DNA from: Streptomyces odontomachi
Lineage (GTDB): Bacteria; Actinomycetota; Actinomycetes; Streptomycetales; Streptomycetaceae
Length of the DNA: 62,112 bases
Direction of reading: 5' to 3'
NCBI RefSeq assembly: GCF_024435355.1
Contig: NZ_JAMJWG010000036.1
Span: 1-62,112 of the forward strand
Position 1 is the stretch's first letter, and each line of letters starts with the position of its first letter. Below the pieces are notes generated by a model. That model searched no databases and was not told the origin of the DNA. It saw nothing but the letters and a program-made list of their open reading frames with translations. Made by a program: the position numbers and the translations under genes. Shown piece after piece: positions 24,793 through 32,588 of this stretch.

Positions 24793-26670
24793 TCAGGCAC
24801 GCCGCGCATGTTCCCGGAAGCCCCGCCCGGTCTTCCGCCCGAGGCACCCCGCGGCGACCAGCCGCTCCAGCAGGGGCGCCGGCGCCAGGCCCGGCTCGCG
24901 GAACTCCCGGTGCAGCACCTGCTCGATCGCGAGGGACACATCGAGCCCGACCACGTCCAGCAGCTCGAAGGGACCCATCGGATAGCCGCCACCGAGCCGC
25001 ATCGCCGCGTCGATGTCGTCGGGTGTCGCGTAGTGCTCCTGCACCATCTTGATCGCGTTGTTGAGATACGGGAACAGCAGCGCGTTGACGATGAACCCGG
25101 CGCGGTCGCCGCAGTCCACCGCGTGCTTGCCGAGCGTGGCGCACACCTCGTGGGCGGTGGCGTGCGCCTCGTCGCCGGTGAGCACGGTGCGCACCACCTC
25201 GACCAGTTTCATGGCCGGGGCCGGGTTGAAGAAGTGCATGCCGAGCACGTCACGCGGCCGGTCGGTGGCGCGGGCGCAGGCGATCACGGGCAGCGAGGAG
25301 GTGGTGGTGGCGAGCACGGCACCCGGCTTGCAGACCTTGTCGAGCGCTGCGAACAGCTCCCGCTTGACCTGGAGGTCCTCCGCCACCGCCTCCACGGCGA
25401 GATCGACGTCCGCGAGCGCCTCGTAACCGCCCACCGGCGTGATGCGGGCGAGCGCCGCGTCCGCCGCCTCGGGCGTGAGCCGGCCCTTGGCGGCCGCGCG
25501 TGCCAGCGAGCCGCCGATCCGGGACTTCGCCGCCGTCGCCTTGTCCAGGCTGCGTGCGGCCAGCAGCACGTCGTAGCCGCTCTTGGCGAACACCTCGACG
25601 ATGCCGCACGCCATGGTGCCCGAACCGGCCACCCCGACCGAGCGGACCGGCCGCCCTGCGCCGGTGGCCCGCGTCTCCGGTCGCGGGGTCAGCGCGTCGG
25701 GAAGCACGGTGGCGCTGCCCGGGGCCTCGTAGGTGTAGAAGCCGCGGCCCGCCTTACGGCCCGTCAGGCCCGCCTCGGCGAGCTGGCGCAACACCGACGC
25801 GGGGGCGTGCAGCCGGTCGTGGGACTCGGCGTACAGCGCTTCCAGAACGGTGACGGCGGTGTCGATGCCGACGAGGTCGAGCAGCGCCAGCGGCCCCATC
25901 GGCAGCCCGCAGCCGAGCCGCATCGCCGCGTCGATGTCCGCACGGGAGGCATAGCGGGCCTCGTACATCGCGGCGGCCTGGTTGAGGTAGCCGAACAGCA
26001 GCCCGTCGGCCACGAACCCGGGCCGGTCGCCGACCGCCACCGGCTCCTTGCCGAGCTCGATCGCGAGATCGGTGACGGCACCGATGGCGTCCGGCGCGGT
26101 CAGCACCGAGGAGACCACCTCGACCAGTCGCATCACCGGCGCCGGATGGAAGAAGTGCAGCCCCAGCACCCGCTCCGGGTGCGCCGAGGCGGCCGCGAGC
26201 CGGGTCACGGACAGCGCGTTGGTTCCCGTCGCGATCACGGCCGTGGGGCGCACGATCGCGTCCAGCGCCCGGATGACCTGCTGTTTCGTCTCGTATGACT
26301 CCGGGGTCACCTCGATCACCAGATCGGCGTCGGCGGCGGCCGCGTAGTCGGTGAAGGTGCGCAGCCGGGCCAGCGTCTCGCACCGCTCGTCAGCGGTGAG
26401 CCGGCCACGGCGCACCGCGTGCTCGGTCGCGGCGTCCAGCGCGGCGGTGGCCCGGGTCGCGGCGGCGTCGCTGAGGTCGATGCCGATGACCTCGCGTCCG
26501 CTGCGGGCCAGCAGCTCGACGATGCCGGTGCCCATCGTGCCGAGGCCGACGACGGCGATCGTGCGCACCTCGCGCGCGGTGGCGGGGAGCCGGGGGGCTT
26601 CGGCGGGCGCTTCGGCCGCGGTGGACGGGGCCGGCCGGGCCGATGAGGGGAGGGACAGGGGAGCGACCAT
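24793..26670 (-). CDS. Doubled 3-hydroxyacyl-CoA (3-hydroxybutyryl-CoA) dehydrogenase
   Basis: A 625-residue protein made of two complete 3-hydroxyacyl-CoA dehydrogenase units in tandem, with no enoyl-CoA hydratase domain. Unit 1 has the NAD loop VVGLGTMGTGIVELLARSG, then LGLHFFHPAPVMRLVEVV. Unit 2 has VGVAGSGTMACGIVEVFAKSG, then LGMHFFNPAPAMKLVEVV. Both keep the catalytic His in HFF(H/N)PAP and the RPGFV/RAGFI dimer helix. It would interconvert acetoacetyl-CoA and 3-hydroxybutyryl-CoA, upstream of crotonyl-CoA. The start at 26670 has GGAG 7 nt upstream. The frame continues to 26901 but that part is Arg/Pro-rich noise. Confidence 0.9.
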   Translation of the reverse strand: MVAPLSLPSSARPAPSTAAEAPAEAPRLPATAREVRTIAVVGLGTMGTGIVELLARSGREVIGIDLSDAAATRATAALDAATEHAVRRGRLTADERCETLARLRTFTDYAAAADADLVIEVTPESYETKQQVIRALDAIVRPTAVIATGTNALSVTRLAAASAHPERVLGLHFFHPAPVMRLVEVVSSVLTAPDAIGAVTDLAIELGKEPVAVGDRPGFVADGLLFGYLNQAAAMYEARYASRADIDAAMRLGCGLPMGPLALLDLVGIDTAVTVLEALYAESHDRLHAPASVLRQLAEAGLTGRKAGRGFYTYEAPGSATVLPDALTPRPETRATGAGRPVRSVGVAGSGTMACGIVEVFAKSGYDVLLAARSLDKATAAKSRIGGSLARAAAKGRLTPEAADAALARITPVGGYEALADVDLAVEAVAEDLQVKRELFAALDKVCKPGAVLATTTSSLPVIACARATDRPRDVLGMHFFNPAPAMKLVEVVRTVLTGDEAHATAHEVCATLGKHAVDCGDRAGFIVNALLFPYLNNAIKMVQEHYATPDDIDAAMRLGGGYPMGPFELLDVVGLDVSLAIEQVLHREFREPGLAPAPLLERLVAAGCLGRKTGRGFREHARRA

Positions 26671-27237
26671 CGGGGAACTCCAGGGTGCGGGACAGGATGA
26701 GGGAAGGGGCGACGGCCGGCGTGCGCAGGGGTGCGAGGTCACGCACGCGAGGTCACGCGTGTGGCTGCGGGCGCTCGCGGACACCGCTACGGGGTGGGCG
26801 GCCGTGCGGTGTTGGGCGTACGCCGGCGGATGCGGGCGGCCGGCGCGCGGCGTACGCCCGCGGGTGAGGGGCGGCCACGCCCGACGCACCGACGAGCACA
26901 CCGGCGCCGGCCGACCGCCGCGTCACCACGGCTACGGCTGAGGAGAGGGGTGTGGAGAGAGCCGGCCGGTTCTGTCCCGGAACCTGCCGTACCGCTGAGG
27001 TGGCACGCACAGCCGTGCCACCGAAAAGCCCGCCTGACGGGCCGTCCGCGGCCGATGTGGCCAGGACGGCATCGATCGTGCGGATGCCGAACCGCGAACC
27101 CGTACGGCGGCTGCGTCACCAGGCTGCCGAGAGGCTCGCTCGTATGAGCTTAACTGGCGAGTAACGAGCGCGCCAGGGGCTCCGTGTGCTTTCTTGCGCC
27201 CTGTCGCTGTGATCTGCGTCCCGGTTAAGGTCGGATC
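26671..27237. other. 567-bp intergenic region between divergent genes, with an operator-like palindrome
   Basis: Open frames here have no recognisable content or ribosome sites, and I do not call genes. Near the HEAT-repeat gene, 27150-27164 reads TTAACTGGCGAGTAA, a partial palindrome (ACT/AGT core with outer T/A pairs) nested in a GCTCGT...ACGAGC inverted repeat (27137-27168). It resembles TetR-type operators of fatty-acid genes and could serve the dehydrogenase gene transcribed leftward, but this is inference. Confidence 0.4.
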
Positions 27238-27807
27238 ATGGACGAGGAGTTGCGCGTGCTCACGGAACGCTTACGCCGCGAGTCCGAAGGGGCGCCCGAC
27301 CTCGAGCGCCTGGCCACCACGCGTGACCACGACGAGCTCGCGGCCGTGCTGACCGCGCCGGGCCGCCCGCTGTGGGCCCGCGAGTTGGCCGCCTTCCGGC
27401 TCGGCAGCGCAGGTGACCGGCGCGCGTTCGAAACGCTCGTGCTGTTGCTCAACCACCGCGACCCACCGCGCTGCGCCACCGCCGCCCGCGCCCTGGCCCG
27501 GCTCGGCGACCCGCGCACGGCACGCGCCGCTGCCGCGCTCGCCACCAACGAGCTGCGCGTCGCCTACGCCCTGCACCCCGTCAGACTGCTCATCGAACTG
27601 CGGGCACCCGAGTCCGTGCCCGCCCTCATCACCACCCTCCGCCGCCGTCTCACCCCCCACGACCCCTTCACGAAGGTGGCCTTGGCCTGCGTCGAAGGGC
27701 TGGGAGCGCTGGGTGACGCACGGGCCGGCGCGGTCCTCACCGAGGCCACCGCCCATCCGCAGCTGGCAGCGGCGGCGGCCGCAGCGCTGGCCCGGCTGCC
27801 GGGGTGA
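27238..27807 (+). CDS. HEAT-repeat domain protein
   Basis: A 189-residue all-helical protein. Consecutive alpha-hairpins of about 30 residues are visible: WARELAAFRLGSAGDRRAFE, PRCATAARALARLGDPRTAR, AYALHPVRLLIELRAPESVP and VALACVEGLGALGDARAGAV, each ending in a GD/AP turn. The N-terminal 30 residues are a charged helix. HEAT repeats mediate protein-protein contacts, and no enzymatic residues are seen. It appears monocistronic, convergent with the RidA/protease operon. The partner is unknown. Confidence 0.85.
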   Translation: MDEELRVLTERLRRESEGAPDLERLATTRDHDELAAVLTAPGRPLWARELAAFRLGSAGDRRAFETLVLLLNHRDPPRCATAARALARLGDPRTARAAAALATNELRVAYALHPVRLLIELRAPESVPALITTLRRRLTPHDPFTKVALACVEGLGALGDARAGAVLTEATAHPQLAAAAAAALARLPG

Positions 27808-27862
27808 GGACGCCGCCGGCCGCCGGGAAGGGATGTCGTCCCGGCGGCCGGCGGCGACGGAT

Positions 27863-28300
27863 TCACTCCGGCAGGATCGCGAAGGCCTCGACCTCCATCA
27901 GGAACTCCGGGCGCACCAGCGCCGCGACCTGCACCGCAGAGCTGGCGGGCAGTCGCGCGGGGTCCATGAAGGCGTCCCGGGCCTGCCGTATCGCGGGCAT
28001 GTGGGCCATGTCCGTCACGAAGTAGGTCAGCTTCACGACGTCGTCGAAACCGGCGCCTGCGGCGGCCAGGCAGCGGCGCAGGTTCTCGAAGACCTGCCGT
28101 GCCTGGGCCGCCGCATCGCCCTCGCCGACCAGTCGGCCCTGCTCGTCCAGGGCGAGCTGACCGGAGACGGCCACGAAACGGCCGGTGCCCAGGACGACGT
28201 GGGTGTAGGCGGTGGAGGGGGCGACGCCTTCGGGTGCGGGGATGTGGGTGAGGCTGCTGTTCATGGCGGCCATTGTGCGCACCGGTCCCGCGGCGCTCAC
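27863..28300 (-). CDS. RidA/YjgF family protein (enamine/imine deaminase type)
   Basis: A 145-residue trimeric RidA-family protein. It carries VAVSGQLALDEQGRLVGEGDAAAQARQ, then VKLTYFVTDMAHMPAIRQARD and a C-terminal strand with VEVEA-like MEVEAFAIL. In RidA proper a conserved Arg-Pro pair binds the imine substrate; VAALVRPEFLMEVEA holds the corresponding Arg. The GTG at 28300 is chosen because GGAAGGAG lies 6 nt upstream. The internal ATG at 28264 lacks a ribosome site, although it would give the shorter N-terminus usual in the family. It starts 26 nt after the protease stop and is probably co-transcribed with it. Confidence 0.85.
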   Translation of the reverse strand: MSAAGPVRTMAAMNSSLTHIPAPEGVAPSTAYTHVVLGTGRFVAVSGQLALDEQGRLVGEGDAAAQARQVFENLRRCLAAAGAGFDDVVKLTYFVTDMAHMPAIRQARDAFMDPARLPASSAVQVAALVRPEFLMEVEAFAILPE

Positions 28301-28326
28301 CGGTCACTCCTTCCCCGGCCGCCCGG

Positions 28327-30000
28327 TCAGGGCCGGAAGCCGAGCATCCGGTGCAGTGCGGCGCCGCGTGCCGAGGTGCTCTTGGTGCTCTGCGGCTCCG
28401 GGTCGGGCAGCCGCGGGCACACCGCGTCGACGGTGGCCCCGGTCCTGGCCCGCGGCAGCTTCCCGGACGCCAGATACGCCGTCAGGTGCGAGTCGAGGCA
28501 GGTGTTGCCGCTCAGGGTCACCCCGTGGTTGCCGCCGCCCTGCTCGACGACCAGGCGTGAGGCGCCCAGCTTGCCGTGCACGGTGATGCCGCCCTCGTAC
28601 GGGGTGGCCGCGTCGTCGGTGGCCTGGAAGAGCAGCACCGGGGGGAGTGCGTCGGTGGCGATGTCCACGGGCCCTGCGGCCGGCACCGGCCAGAACGCGC
28701 ACGGGGCGTTGTACCAGGCGTTGTTCCAGGTGGAGAACGGTGCCTTGGCGTGCGCCCGACCGTTGTCGTCGCGCCAGGTCTGCCAGTCGCGCGGCCAGGC
28801 GGCGTCACGGCACTGCACCGCCGTGTAGACGCTGTAGCCGTTGTCGCCGGCCGCGTCCACGGCACCCAGCTCGGAAAAGGCGGTGACCAGCGGCTGCGGG
28901 TTCCGGTCGACGACGTACGCGGCGAAGGCGGCGGCCAGGTCGGGCCAGTAGCCGTTGTAGTAGCCGCCCGGCAGGAAGGTGTCCTCCAGTTCCGCGGCGC
29001 CCACCTTCCCGCCGGCCGGGGCCCGGCGCACCGCATCCCGCATCGCATACCACGCGGCGGCCACCTTCGCGGGGTCGGTGCCCAGCCGGTACGTCGTGGC
29101 GTTCTTGGCGACCCAGGCGAAGAACGCCTCCTGGCGGGCGTTGAAGGCGTAGTCCTGTGCGAGGTTGTCGGTGTACCAGACGCCCGTGGGGTCGACCATC
29201 GAGTCCAGGACCATACGGCGCACCCGGTGCGGGTACAGCTTGCCGTACACGGCGCCCAGGTAGGTGCCGTACGAGTAGCCGAAGTAGTTGATCTTCGGCG
29301 CGCCCAGGGCCCGCCGGATGACGTCCATGTCCCGGGCGGCGCTGGTGGTGTCCAGGTACGGCAGCACATCGGCGTACTTCGCGCCGCACGCCCGGGCGAA
29401 GTCCCGTGCCCGGGTGAGGTTGGCCTCTTCGACGGCGGTGCCGTCGGGGACGCTCGGCGGGCGGACCGGCGCGAAGTGGCCCGCACGGCAGTCGAGCGCC
29501 GGCGTGCTCTTGCCGACGCCGCGCGGGTCGAACCCGATCACGTCATAGCGCGCCGCGACGTCCTTCGGCAGCGCAGCCGCCACGAACCCGGCGAGCCGCA
29601 GCCCGCTGCCGCCCGGACCACCCGGGTTGACCAGCAGCGGACCCTGGAACGAGGAGGCCGGAGCGGTGTGCGGCACGCGCGACAGGGCCAGGGTGATCTG
29701 CCGCCCACCCGGGTGGTCGTGGTCCAGCGGCACCCGTACGGAGGCGCACTGCAAGGTCGGATAGCTGTCGGTGGGGCACTTCCGCCAGGTGAGCGTGGTC
29801 GTACCGGGAGCGGCCTGGGCGGCCGGGCCGGGGGCGGCTGCCGCGCGGGGGCCTGTGGTGGGTGTGGAGATCGCGGTCGCCCGAAGGGCGGGGGCGGAGG
29901 CGGGGGCCACGGCTGTGGCGGTCGTGGAGTACGGGACGGCCGACACCGTCCCGGCCACCGCTGCGGCGATGCCGCACAGGGCGACGGCGCGTCTGTTCAC
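28327..30000 (-). CDS. Secreted tripeptidyl aminopeptidase-like serine protease (alpha/beta hydrolase, TAP family)
   Basis: A 557-residue exported protease of the Streptomyces Tap/SlpD/SlpE family (MEROPS S33), releasing N-terminal tripeptides. The signal peptide occupies about residues 1-40, followed by an Ala/Pro-rich propeptide-like stretch to about 70. The fold starts with LTWRKCPTDSYPTLQCASVRVP. The oxyanion region is LLVNPGGPGGSG and the nucleophile elbow is YFGYSYGTYLG. The catalytic Asp lies in LLFQATDDAATP, and the His in VEQGGGNHGVTL near the C-terminus. TAP_C features (NTCLD) are present. It is full length. Confidence 0.92.
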   Translation of the reverse strand: MNRRAVALCGIAAAVAGTVSAVPYSTTATAVAPASAPALRATAISTPTTGPRAAAAPGPAAQAAPGTTTLTWRKCPTDSYPTLQCASVRVPLDHDHPGGRQITLALSRVPHTAPASSFQGPLLVNPGGPGGSGLRLAGFVAAALPKDVAARYDVIGFDPRGVGKSTPALDCRAGHFAPVRPPSVPDGTAVEEANLTRARDFARACGAKYADVLPYLDTTSAARDMDVIRRALGAPKINYFGYSYGTYLGAVYGKLYPHRVRRMVLDSMVDPTGVWYTDNLAQDYAFNARQEAFFAWVAKNATTYRLGTDPAKVAAAWYAMRDAVRRAPAGGKVGAAELEDTFLPGGYYNGYWPDLAAAFAAYVVDRNPQPLVTAFSELGAVDAAGDNGYSVYTAVQCRDAAWPRDWQTWRDDNGRAHAKAPFSTWNNAWYNAPCAFWPVPAAGPVDIATDALPPVLLFQATDDAATPYEGGITVHGKLGASRLVVEQGGGNHGVTLSGNTCLDSHLTAYLASGKLPRARTGATVDAVCPRLPDPEPQSTKSTSARGAALHRMLGFRP

Positions 30001-30170
30001 TTGGGCTCCCGGGCGATGCGGTTCCTTGGGCCGCGGGTGCGGTCCAAGGGCATCGTCTCTGAAAGGGCGTCAGGAGTGGGGAGCCTTGGCCGGGGGTGAC
30101 CCGAACGGAGGCCGTCGGGCCCCGGGGTGGGGCCCGGGGCCCGGTGGGTTGGTCGGCCGGGGGTCCCGGG

Positions 30171-30285
30171 TGGCCCCGGTGACCCCGGTGACCCCGGTGG
30201 CCTGGTGGCCTGGTGGCCGGTGGCCTGGTGGCCCCGGTGACCCCGGTGACCCCGGTGACCCCGGTGGCCAGGTGGGCCGGTGCCC
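30171..30285. repeat. CCCCGGTGA tandem repeat block
   Basis: Several units of CCCCGGTGA and the variants GCCTGGTGG/CCCCGGTGG occur in two clusters within the 565-bp gap between the protease start (30000) and the radical SAM stop (30566). It is simple low-complexity DNA with a 9-bp period. No gene is supported; the frames through it only reflect the repeat. Confidence 0.6.
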
Positions 30286-30350
30286 CCGTGGCCCCGTGGG
30301 CCGGGTGCGGAAGGGGGTGGCCCTTTGTGGTGGTGGCGGTCTGGCGGTTT

Positions 30351-30504
30351 CGTGGTGGCTGGGGGGCGCAGTTCCCCGCGCCCCTTTTTGGGCGGCTTCG
30401 CGCCCCGTCCCGGCGTGTAGCCGCTTTGTGGTGGTGGGGGTGCGGGCTCGTGGTGGCTGGGGGGCGCAGTTCCCCGCGCCCCTTTTTGGGCGGCTTCGCG
30501 CCCC
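30351..30504. repeat. Identical 56-bp direct repeats carrying hairpins
   Basis: Copies at 30351-30406 and 30449-30504 are identical and start 98 bp apart. Each contains a GGGGCGC-N8-GCGCCCC inverted repeat followed by a GGGCG/CGCCC hairpin. The core CGCAGTTCCCCGCGCCCC is shared with the inverted repeats at 44.2 and 52.7 kb. The hairpins may terminate the radical SAM transcript, whose stop is at 30566. Confidence 0.7.
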
Positions 30505-30565
30505 ATTTCGGGTGGGCTCAGGTTTGGGGCTGCTTCGCGCCCCCCTCGGAAACGGGGGCTCAGAG

Positions 30566-31633
30566 TCAGAGCAGGGTCAGCTGGGTGGGCTCCGGGGAAG
30601 GCTCGTGGTTGCCCACGTCGGGTTCCGGGTCCCGTGGTCGGATGCGTCGGGTCAGGCCTGCGCGGGACGGGCCGACGCCGTACTCCCTCGCCAGTTCGTG
30701 AACCTGCCGGGTGACCCGGCGTTGGTACCACTTGGGGGCGTACGCCCCGGCCGCGTACAGCCGCTCGTAGCGCCGGACGAGATGCGGGTGGTGCTGGCCC
30801 AGCCAGGTCATGAACCACTCGCGGGCGCCCGGCCGCAGGTGCAACACCAGCGGGGTCACCGAGGTCGCGCCGGCCGCGGCGATCTCGCGCACGGTGGCGC
30901 GGAGCTGGTCCGGGTGGTCGCTGAGGAACGGGATCACCGGTGCCATCAGCACCCCGCAGCCCATGCCGCGTGCAGTGAGCGCGCGCACCACGTCCAGCCG
31001 GCGCTGCGGCGCAGGGGTGCCCGGCTCGACGGTGCGCCACAGCTCCTGGTCGGTGAAGCCCACCGACACCGCGACGCCGACGTCGGTGACCTCGGCCGCC
31101 TGTGCCAGCAGGTCCACGTCGCGCAGGATCAGCGTCCCCTTGGTCAGGATCGAGAACGGGTTCGCGTGGTCCCGCAGCGCGGCGATGATGCCCGGCATCA
31201 GCTGGTAGCGGCCCTCGGCGCGCTGGTAGCAGTCCACATTGGTGCCCATGGCTATGTGCTCGCCGTGCCAGCGCGGCGACGCCAGCTGGCGGCGGAGCAC
31301 CTCCGGGGCGTTGACCTTCACCACGATCTGCGAGTCGAAGCCGAGGCCGGTGTCCAGGTCCAGATAACTGTGCGTCTTGCGCGCGAAACAGTAGACGCAG
31401 GCGTGCGAACAGCCGCGATACGGGTTGATCGTCCACTCGAACGGCATCCGGGACGCGCCTGGCACCCGGTTCACGATCGTCCGGGCGCGGACCTCGTGGA
31501 ACGTGATGCCGCGGAACTCAGGCGTGTCGAACGTGCGCGTCGTCACCGCGTCCGCCCCGAACAGCGCGGCGTCCCGCCTCGGGTTGCCGTCCGCGGTCCG
31601 GGTGGGTTGGTCCCTGAGGTTCTCCCAGCGCAT
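30566..31633 (-). CDS. Rv2578c-family radical SAM protein
   Basis: A 355-residue radical SAM enzyme of the Rv2578c/SplB-like group. The [4Fe-4S] cluster motif is GCSHACVYCFAR (C-x3-C-x2-C, about residues 75-86), preceded by FEWTINPYRGC. Later barrel segments include SILTKGTLILRD, VGVAVSVGFTD and VLMAPVIPFLSDHPDQLRAT, then a helical C-terminus with PKWYQRRVTRQV. It shares features with spore-photoproduct lyases, but the reaction is unknown. The start at 31633 has AGGAGG 4 nt upstream, and the longer frame to 31714 is rejected. A LexA-like box 45 bp upstream suggests DNA-damage induction. Confidence 0.87.
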   Translation of the reverse strand: MRWENLRDQPTRTADGNPRRDAALFGADAVTTRTFDTPEFRGITFHEVRARTIVNRVPGASRMPFEWTINPYRGCSHACVYCFARKTHSYLDLDTGLGFDSQIVVKVNAPEVLRRQLASPRWHGEHIAMGTNVDCYQRAEGRYQLMPGIIAALRDHANPFSILTKGTLILRDVDLLAQAAEVTDVGVAVSVGFTDQELWRTVEPGTPAPQRRLDVVRALTARGMGCGVLMAPVIPFLSDHPDQLRATVREIAAAGATSVTPLVLHLRPGAREWFMTWLGQHHPHLVRRYERLYAAGAYAPKWYQRRVTRQVHELAREYGVGPSRAGLTRRIRPRDPEPDVGNHEPSPEPTQLTLL

Positions 31634-31677
31634 GACGCCTCCTCGATGCGTTCGGCGGTGGCACTCGACCCACAATA

Positions 31678-31689
31678 GAACACATGTTC
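31678..31689 (-). promoter_or_regulatory. LexA (SOS) box-like site upstream of the radical SAM gene
   Basis: GAACACATGTTC fits the actinobacterial LexA consensus GAAC-N4-GTTC, with five-base arms GAACA/TGTTC. It lies 45 bp from the start codon of the minus-strand gene, where a promoter is expected. Confidence 0.6.
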
Positions 31690-31854
31690 CCTTGATCGTG
31701 CGCGGCACGCCCACCGGCGTGCCGCGGCGGTCCCCCCGGGTGGCGGACGCGGCCGTGTCCCCCGATTTGGGAGCCGGTGGGGACGGGTGGTTGGCTGGGG
31801 CACGTCCGTACCGACATGTGAGAACACGTGCATACGACTGCTGGAGGAAGTGCC

Positions 31855-32298
31855 ATGGCGCAGGTCGAGGCCGCCACCGAACGGATCATCGCGGCTCAGC
31901 CGGACGACGTCTTCGACGCGCTGGCCGACTACAGCGGCACCCGGGAGTCGGTGCTGACCGAGCCCTTCAGCGAGTACGAGGTCCGCGAGGGCGGCGACGG
32001 CGAGGGCACGCTGGTGCACTGGAAGCTCCAGGCCACCAGCAAGCGGGTGCGTGACTGCCTGCTGGAGGTGTCCGAGCCCACCGACGGTGAGCTCGTCGAG
32101 AAGGACCGCAACTCGTCGATGGTGACGACCTGGCGGGTCACCCCCGCGGGCGAGGGCAAGGCGCGGGTCTCCGTCACCACGGTGTGGAACGGAGCCGGCG
32201 GCATCGGTGGCTTCTTCGAGAAGACCTTTGCGCCGAAGGGTCTCGCCCGGATCTACGACGGCGTCCTTGCCAAGCTCGCCGCGCGGATGGAGTCCTGA
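31855..32298 (+). CDS. SRPBCC family protein
   Basis: A 147-residue START-like protein of the polyketide cyclase/dehydrase (SRPBCC) superfamily. It begins MAQVEAATERIIAAQPDDVF and continues with ALADYSGTRESVL (helix alpha-1/2), beta strands with GTLVHWKLQ, TWRVTPAGEGKARVSVTTVW and the long C-terminal helix LARIYDGVLAKLAARM. The cavity ligand is unknown. GGAGG lies 8 nt before the ATG at 31855. It is divergent from the radical SAM gene, from which it is separated by 221 bp, and it is monocistronic. Confidence 0.85.
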   Translation: MAQVEAATERIIAAQPDDVFDALADYSGTRESVLTEPFSEYEVREGGDGEGTLVHWKLQATSKRVRDCLLEVSEPTDGELVEKDRNSSMVTTWRVTPAGEGKARVSVTTVWNGAGGIGGFFEKTFAPKGLARIYDGVLAKLAARMES

Positions 32299-32588
32299 CG
32301 GTCCGGATGGACCCGATGGTCCGGATGGGCCGGGCGGAGGTGCGGGGCCACCCTCAGTAGGGCGGTCCCGCAGCTGTCGAGGCGGGGGGTTGCCTTGCCC
32401 GGGTCCGCAAGGTCACCGGTTCGAGTGGTTTCCCGCAGCGCACGGGTGGCGGCCCGGAGCGGGTCCGACCGGGACGGACGCCCGCCGCCACCCCGCCAGC
32501 ACACCGTTCGTCGTGCTTACCCCCACTTGCTCCTGTTGTCGCGCACTGCCAGAAATGGGCGGCGCAGGCGCGAGGAGGGGAGCACGAC

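Noticed and set aside
26731..27147. A 138-codon frame in the gap upstream of the dehydrogenase
   Set aside because: Arg-rich, no ribosome site and no recognisable segment.
30171..30285. CCCCGGTGA array as a possible CRISPR or replication iteron
   Set aside because: The period is 9 bp with no spacers, no cas genes and no replication gene. It is simple-sequence DNA.
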